Positions 58,513 through 64,000 of a stretch of DNA of 64,000 nt are shown here, piece after piece. The stretch lies in NCBI GenBank assembly GCA_950097015.1, contig CATNEN010000031.1:1-64000 (forward strand). Direction: 5' to 3'. Origin of the DNA: Macrostomum hystrix (lineage: Eukaryota; Platyhelminthes; Macrostomidae). Positions within the stretch are counted from its first letter, which is position 1. Each line of letters starts with the position of its first letter. Below the pieces are notes generated by a model. The model was not told where the DNA came from and made no database searches. It worked only from the letters and a program-made list of their open reading frames with translations. The position numbers and the translations under genes were made by a program.

Positions 58513-59511
58513 ACATCGGAGTCAATCCAGTGCTCGATATACAAGTCACGCGTTTTGAGTTGAATATGGAGTGTAAGTTTAATTTTAGTTTTTTAGACTA
58601 AGCAAAATTTTACGTTTTTTATGGTCTCAAACGACACTGACAACGGCCGGAGTTTGTCCGCTCGCAAGCTGTCTGCTGTGGCGCCCCATTCGACGCGAGC
58701 CTTAATTGATGCCCATTTTTTGTTACCATGCAGTGGGCTACGTAGCGTTTGTTATTATATACCATGTTATTAAGGCCAAGCTTTAAACGGGTGCCAGCGT
58801 AATTGAGGCTGCGCGTGGCCCCGCCCCAGTCCATGGACTGAATAGTCATACCCAGCCTGCGGAGGCACAGCGCAAAATAGCTGCGGCTGTGCTGTCTTCT
58901 GTAAATCTGCCCCAATTGGGGCACGTGCAGTTAATTATTTTATGAATATTACTCCGCAGGATATTCCATACACCATGAAAATGGTTTATGGCTGCATTTT
59001 TTAATTTCCCATTACAACAATTGTCATACATGTAGAACCTCGCCACACTTTCCGTAAGAAGACATAGTAAGTGCTTAGCAAAGAAAAAAGTACCTAGCTA
59101 AATCTAGCGACTTGATTAAGCAAAGTAAAAAAGCCAAGAAAATCCAGGAAAACTGAGAGTACACTTTCAGCCTTTACGAGTAACAACTCACATGAGTGAA
59201 GTCAAACTTTTGGCTGCCAATCACGTATACTTAAATTCCTCTCAAATCTTATTTAATTAGCAAGCTGTATGTTGTCAAGTGGTCATTGATAAAGTCCTTT
59301 TGCCTTGATTGCGCCTGATCAACTCAGTATAAAATTACCATCATGGCCTTTTGCCACTCAAGCACTTCGAAAGGTGAGGGGAGCAGTGCTTACATTCATG
59401 ATAAGCATGTGATAAATGCTGTAGAGCGGGCTAACTTTATTCTGGTTTCTACCTCGTTTTAGTCCAGCTCCCCACTTGTTCTCGTCATCCTGCATTAAAA
59501 ATACGCACCGC
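58513..59511. other. Stretch without a recognised gene
   Basis: Minus-strand frames of 101 and 66 residues at 58,619-59,046 have no recognisable domain and no splice or start context that supports them. No RNA gene seen. Confidence 0.45.
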
Positions 59512-59612
59512 TAAATGCAACACTATCTAAATGCAACACTACCTAAATGCAACACTATCTAAATGCAACACTACCTAAATGCAACACTATCTAAATGCAA
59601 CATTATCTAAAT
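59512..59612. repeat. 16-bp tandem repeat, about six to seven copies
   Basis: Units of CTAAATGCAACACTAT or ...CACTAC follow each other almost without change, with a final CATTAT variant. The unit has no open-frame logic and lies between genes. Confidence 0.93.
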
Positions 59613-59769
59613 GCAATCCTGAATTTTAGATGCTCGGTGTTTCTATCGTGGGAAGTTGTACAACTACGAATAAGAACTAAAACAGTGGCTAGAAAGACCT
59701 TAGCGTAAACTACGACCGATTTTATGTTCACAATCTTTAACTGATATGAGCCAGAAAAGAAGACGGTTG

Positions 59770-61839
59770 CTAAGAGGTGTCTATTCGAAAAACTTTTGTC
59801 GCTACTGAGTCAGAGGAACGAAAGAAAACGCGAATGCCAGACGACCCGGCAACTGTACTCTGGACTAACGAGAAAGGAGGTGAAGGATCGGAGTTAGTGA
59901 TAATGGTTCCAGATGTCGAGCGCACCGACGCAGCAGCACCAGATGTCGTGCGCACCGAGGCAGCAGCACCAGATGTCGAGCGCACCGAGGCAGCAGCACC
60001 AGATGTCGTGCGCACCGAGGCAGCAGCACCAGATGTCGACCGCACCGACGCAGCAGCACCAGATGTCGTGCGCACCGAGGCAGCAGCACCAGATGTCGAG
60101 CGCACCGAGGCAGCAGCACCAGATGTCGTGCGCACCGAGGCAGCAGCACCAGATGTCGAGCGCACCGACGCAGCAGCACCAGATGTCGAGCGCACCGACG
60201 CAGCAGCACCAGATGTCGAGCGCACCGACGCAGCAGCACCAGATGTCGAGCGCACCGACGCAGCAGCACCAGATGTCGAGCGCACCGACGCAGCAGCACC
60301 AGATGTCGAGCGCACCGACGCAGCAGCACCAGATGTCGTGCGCACCGAGGCAGCAGCACCAGATGTCGAGCGCACCGACGCAGCAGCACCAGATGTCGAG
60401 CGCACCGACGCAGCAGCACCAGATGTCGTGCGCACCAAGGCAGCAGCACCAGATGTCGTGCGCACCGAGGCAGCAGCACCAGAATCGGAAGCGGTCTCGG
60501 AAGATGAGCGCTCAAAGGTGGCTTGATTGGTGCTATCGTATTCGACAAAACCCGAAAAAAACGCCAGCCACGGATGACCTAAAAGGAGTTTAGTGAGTTC
60601 ATGAGTACTTAGCTTAAAAATAGGGAAGTGGGAAGTGCAGTTGACGCATTGGACGGTCGGAGGCACACTGTGAGTGTACAAGCGTCGACGAGCTGCCTGA
60701 GGATGAAGTCAGGGCAGAGTTTACATACAGAGTACAAGAGTACACACACAGACACACACACACACACACACTTTCTAGTGAGTATGCGCGTGTCTGTTCA
60801 GGGGTCAGCGAAATTGGCAGAATTGCCTTTTTGCAGGCTGCTAATCCAAGCACAACGAACTTAAAAAAAATATGTAAAAAATATGGTATAACAAACCCAG
60901 ACTCATGATCCAGATTTCGATTAAACGATCCGGTTGAAACAGAGGAGCTGCTCCTGGGATTGAACTGTAGCTCGTCTCTGACGCGCCAGACTTTGAGAAG
61001 CTGCTCCTTTGACATCGAATTGACTGGAATATTCGGTGGAACGCCTAGAGGCCATGAGGACCAAAATCCCTGGGCTGGATATTTTACGTAGTTCAGACGA
61101 CGGCCGCCGCCTGACTGCTCTAAAAGCATTACAGGATTGTGCTCATACAAGTTAATTATAATAATCTGAAAGTAGTAACATAATTTGGATAGATGGACAT
61201 ACACAATCGAGGACTACATTACATTCTACATTCTGAAATACGTTTAACGGAATGATATACAATGATATACGATTATGCAGAATAGTCGCACTTACTATAC
61301 TTAAGCTGTAGCATGGAAGCGCATGAAGAGCGCAACTCTTCGATTGTCATGTCATCGGTAGAACCGCTGCTGCGAAAGAACGCATACTAAAAAGAGACAA
61401 AACGTTGAATAACGATTTAACTCGCGTTCAACTTGGTATTCGCATGTGGACTAAAGCGCTAGAAGTTACTTACTGAAGCGAAATTCGTCCGCTCTGCGGC
61501 TCCACTAACATCAGGGGTTTCAAGAATGACTAGTTTGCGGTCTGGCAGACGAATTACACAAGAGGCACTGCCTCCGATTTTTGCCAACTGGGTAACCTAG
61601 TTGAAAATTAAAGGTATGCGAGATATCACAAAATAGGTATATATCTCGTATACGCTCGTATATGTAATTGGTCAGTGCTCAGTGACTAACCAAAGATTCG
61701 AACTTGCGCTTCAGCTTTATGGACTCCACTTTCTTTCCTGCTTGGTTCTCAGCATTCGCTCTCTCAGCAGCTAGCTTAAGACGCTCCAGCTCTTCAGGAG
61801 GCAGGTTTGCAAATATTTGGCTTAAGTTCTGCGAATTAG
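59770..61839 (-). CDS. Multi-exon gene of unknown function with a C-terminal 10-residue repeat; 5' end not found
   Basis: On the minus strand, exons 61839-61691, 61596-61474, 61386-61296, 61119-60897 and 60607-59770 can be joined with matching phases and GT-AG ends. In order they encode segments containing IFANLPPEELERLKLAAERA; KIGGSASCVIRLPDRKLVIL; a short exon with AFFRSSGSTDDMTIEELRSS; RRLNYVKYPAQGFWSSWPLG with EQLLKVWRVRDEL; and HELTKLLLGHPWLAFFSG followed by about 19 copies of GAAASVRSTS and a short tail. I do not recognise the family. The acceptor of the last exon (CTAAG before 60607) is weak, and an upstream exon with a start codon must exist but could not be placed in phase. It could be a host gene or part of an unrecognised transposon. 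Confidence 0.5.
59908..60483. repeat. 30-bp coding minisatellite, about 19 copies
   Basis: Units of AGATGTCGAGCGCACCGACG plus CAGCAGCACC. Variation is confined mainly to two sites (GAG/GTG and GACG/GAGG on the plus strand). Because 30 is a multiple of three, several frames stay open on both strands. In the minus-strand frame encoding GAAASVRSTS, nearly all differences are silent (Ala, Arg) or Ser/Thr. In the plus-strand DVERTDAAAP frame the same differences give Glu/Val and Asp/Glu changes. That favours the minus-strand frame as the real one. Confidence 0.93.
60640..60880 (+). repeat. 5'-truncated SINE copy with CA microsatellite
   Basis: GATGAAGTCAGGGCAGAGTT, GGGGTCAGCGAAATTGGCAG and AATTGCCTTTTTGCAGGCTG parallel the body of the SINE at 51928-52296 (GTCAGGGCAGATG, GGAGTCAGCGGAATGGGCAG, AATTGCCTCCTCGCTGGCTG). 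The tRNA-like head is missing or degraded. The TG-rich tract is here a CA run at about 60,741-60,772. It lies in the last inferred intron of the minus-strand gene. Confidence 0.7.
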
Positions 61840-61879
61840 CTACAATTGGTGGAAAATTGAATATACGCTTTTGTAGTAA

Positions 61880-62015
61880 TGCAAGGTGCAGCAGGAAATG
61901 TGCGGTGGTGCAAGTTGCGGTGAAGCAAGATACGATGGTGCAAGGTTAGGTGAGGCAAGGTGTGGTGGAGCAAGCTGCGGTGGGGCAAGGTGCAGCTGGA
62001 AAGGTGCGTGTGTTG
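61880..62015. repeat. Degenerate 16-bp tandem repeat, GGTGAGGCAAGGTGTG type
   Basis: About eight imperfect units built on GGTGNGGCAAGNTGCG. It lies just upstream (on the minus strand) of the first exon found for the unknown gene. A GTAAGT donor-like site follows ATGCTAAAT on the minus strand at about 62,037, but its phase does not fit the next exon. Confidence 0.8.
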
Positions 62016-62369
62016 CGTACGTGCAAGTGTTGACTTACATTTAGCATAAAATTCAAGGAGGAAGAATATTGGTAAAATTCAGGTAGTGTAGCTCGCTTTA
62101 GGAACAATAGATAAATGAAGGTAAGAATCAGCATAATATGTTATTGCCGATGCATGTTGTCCACAATGGTAATCTTCAGAACTCAATAATTTATTAAACA
62201 AAAAACGACACAAGAAAAGAAATATATTCATAAATATATTATATTGATTTGAACATATATATATTATTACGGTTGACGAGAGAATAAAAGTACAAGACTA
62301 TGTGCTAAATTTTGGGTGTAAAGGCATGGTACGCGTCAAGTCAGTCCAGTCCAGTTTTGAGCAAGCAAA

Positions 62370-63098
62370 CTAAAAAAGTTGAAGCTGACGGCTAGCACCC
62401 CGCATGGTGAGCTGATTGTTAAGAGTAGGTTTTTGGGCCTTAATGTACATAGCCTCTAATAGGCGAAGTTTGTAATCGTTCTTACAAAACCTTATAGTCT
62501 TAATAATTTCATGTGGTTCAGCGTCACAGCATCTCTTGCGTGGGAGCAGATGTTCATTAATGGCAGAGTTCTTAAGCCAGTGTTCTCTAACCCTCGTGTA
62601 CAGGTTTCGCTTAGTCTTTCCTATATAGGAAATGTTCCGGTCACCAGAACAATAAAATTTGTACACAACACCAGCTGCAGCAAGAGGTCGAGGCACACTA
62701 TATCTCAGATTGCTCACAAACATAGCGATCTTTTCGGTGCGAAAAACAAGACGAATTTGAGCATTGAGATTTTTTTCGGAATAACTTTCTGATCTTTTTA
62801 AACTCAACAGAGCACAATCCAAGAAAGGTAACGAAATAATATGATTCTTAGGCTCAAAAGCTTGCAAACTCTGCGGGTCATCCAGCTTTTCACACAGAAA
62901 CTTGTTAATACTCGTAATTCTAGACAGGAAGGTTCTCAGGTAGCCGATAAGACCAAATAAACGTGTCAGATGTTCAATCTCATTGTGGAACAGCTCCCAC
63001 GAACTGCAGATGAAAAAGGCCCGATGAAGAAAACAACGAACAAGACCAATTTTTCCATTGCTTTGGGCAAAGGGCATCAAACCTAAGCAGGGAAGCAA
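62370..63098 (-). pseudogene. Penelope-like element, 3' part of polymerase with GIY-YIG endonuclease
   Basis: The minus-strand frame starts within the region after the RT palm (KIGLVRCFLHRAFFICSS, FHNEIEHLTRLFGLIGYL), as in the thumb of Penelope-like reverse transcriptases. It ends with a GIY-YIG endonuclease: GVVYKFYCSGDRNISYIGKT, TRVREHW, SAINEHLL and LRLLEAMYIKAQKPTLNNQL with the conserved Glu. These elements retrotranspose by target-primed reverse transcription using this nuclease. The copy is 5'-truncated, with no fingers, palm or catalytic aspartates in the window, and so is not autonomous. The C-terminal domain itself is open and complete. Confidence 0.85.
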
Positions 63099-63455
63099 GC
63101 CTTCATAAAATCAATCTAATATACTTCTGAACAATTTCCTATCATTTTTTCGTTTTGGTTTAATAAATTATGGCAAAAAATAATATATTGACTCTTACCT
63201 AAATTTAAATATTGTTAAAAACTTACAACTCAAGTCACTTCGTCCTTTTTGTTGTTCCATACAGAACACATTCCAAGAAGAAAGCTTTCTCAACATGCCT
63301 GCAATTTGAAGATAGGCATATCATTATTTAGAAAAAAACATTGACAATTTAAAAACGCAATCAATAAACGACAAACAAGACGAGAAAAAGAAAATTCAAT
63401 ACAAAAAAGAAATAGGAAAACTAGGGTAATATTAAGAATACCATAATTAAGGGCA
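63099..63455. other. AT-rich stretch between the Penelope-like fragment and the polypurine tract
   Basis: No gene, RNA or repeat recognised. It contains runs of A/T and unremarkable sequence. Confidence 0.4.
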
Positions 63456-63770
63456 GAAAGGGGATAAAAAGGAAAAAGAAGGACAACTGGGAAACTGGGA
63501 AGCAGGGAAAGGGAAAGAAGAGGACGAATAGGAAAAATACGAAATAAGGAGCAGGACAAAGGGGATATAAGGAGACAAGAAGGGGGTGGAAAGGAGGGAC
63601 TTGAATACAAAGAAGGGGAGGAAAGGGGATTGGAAAAGAGGAAGAAAAAGGAAAGAAGGCGAAGGGAGGGGATTGGAAAAAAAGGGAGGAAAAGGAATGG
63701 AAAAGAGGACACAAAGGGGGTTAGAAAGGAGAAAAGGATTGGGAAGGAATGGAATAGTAAAAATGAGCAA
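63456..63770. repeat. Polypurine (GA-rich) tract
   Basis: About 310 bp of nearly pure A and G on the plus strand, with irregular units such as GGAAAGGGAAAGAAG and AGGAAAAGGAATGGAAAAG. All overlapping open frames (Ser/Phe/Pro-rich or Lys/Glu/Arg-rich) are products of the skewed composition. Confidence 0.9.
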
Positions 63771-64000
63771 AACTTATTCTATATGGCTAAGATAAGATTA
63801 GCTACTACTAGCTATTGGCTATTGCTAGATCAGGATCAAGAACCGTCTTTGCAACCTTCCTAATCTAGTAGTGGGGTCGGGATCGGAGCAGGAGCATGGA
63901 TACCCGAAATAATCTTACTGCATGGTGTGCAGTGAGATTGAACGCGAAGTAAGGAATCGTAGAGCAATCAAGAGGAGGCTGAAAAAGGCAAAATTAACGA
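63771..64000. other. Right edge of the window, unassigned
   Basis: Contains GCTACTACTAGCTATTGGCT near 63,801 and a moderately GC-rich part after 63,870. No feature recognised. Confidence 0.35.

Noticed and set aside
59777-60526. Plus-strand 249-residue repeat protein (DVERTDAAAP units)
   Set aside because: Its frame begins at a GTG with no upstream context, its repeat variants are non-conservative, and the minus-strand frame explains the variation better.
59865-60548. Minus-strand Leu/Arg/Cys-rich 227-residue frame across the same repeat
   Set aside because: Composition is unnatural and repeat variants give Arg/Pro swaps; it is a shadow of the neighbouring frame.
63290-63863. Phe/Ser/Pro-rich and Lys/Glu-rich frames at the right edge
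   Set aside because: They are produced by the polypurine tract and have no other support.

Overview
The window looks like nuclear DNA of a metazoan. A thrombospondin type-1 (TSP1) repeat protein with a signal peptide, a Golgi-type family 31 glycosyltransferase, GT-AG introns of about 80-550 bp and a very diverse transposon load all point to an animal. The KDZ, DIRS-like, Crypton-like and Penelope-like sequences would suit an early-branching invertebrate such as a sponge or cnidarian, but the species cannot be read from the sequence.

Layout. (1) 1-26,563: a tandem satellite of about 84 monomers (about 305-320 bp each), with A1-A2-B trimers (about 943 bp) and dimers (about 624 bp) as higher-order repeats. 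It continues off the left edge and degenerates at its right edge. (2) 26.86-28.39 kb: an intact intronless Crypton-like tyrosine recombinase (minus strand). (3) 30.34-31.63 kb: a two-exon GT31 glycosyltransferase. (4) 32.24-35.20 kb: a decayed DIRS-type reverse transcriptase/RNase H fragment (plus strand) abutting a 1.94-kb cassette. That cassette has two 298-bp, nearly identical inverted arms around a second tyrosine recombinase on the opposite strand. (5) 35.85-37.02 kb: a three-exon secreted TSP1 protein. (6) 39.0-46.2 kb: a broken Ty3/gypsy LTR retrotransposon carrying a nested hAT transposon with perfect 8-bp target duplications. (7) 47.48-50.10 kb: a strand-asymmetric 10-bp polypyrimidine minisatellite. 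(8) 50.18-54.94 kb: a KDZ-type transposase gene for which I could assemble ten exons, all phases agreeing, into one 809-residue reading frame; SINEs lie in its introns. (9) 56.72-58.33 kb: a dead Tc1/mariner-like element inserted in a 47-bp minisatellite. (10) 59.77-61.84 kb: a multi-exon gene of unknown function on the minus strand, ending in about 19 copies of a 10-residue repeat. (11) 62.37-63.10 kb: the 3' end of a Penelope-like element with a GIY-YIG endonuclease. (12) a polypurine tract near the right edge.

The probable host genes are the glycosyltransferase, the TSP1 protein and possibly the 59.8-61.8 kb gene. Almost everything else is satellite or transposon. The two items most worth following up are the intact, intron-containing KDZ gene and the inverted-repeat tyrosine-recombinase cassette beside a DIRS-type fragment.
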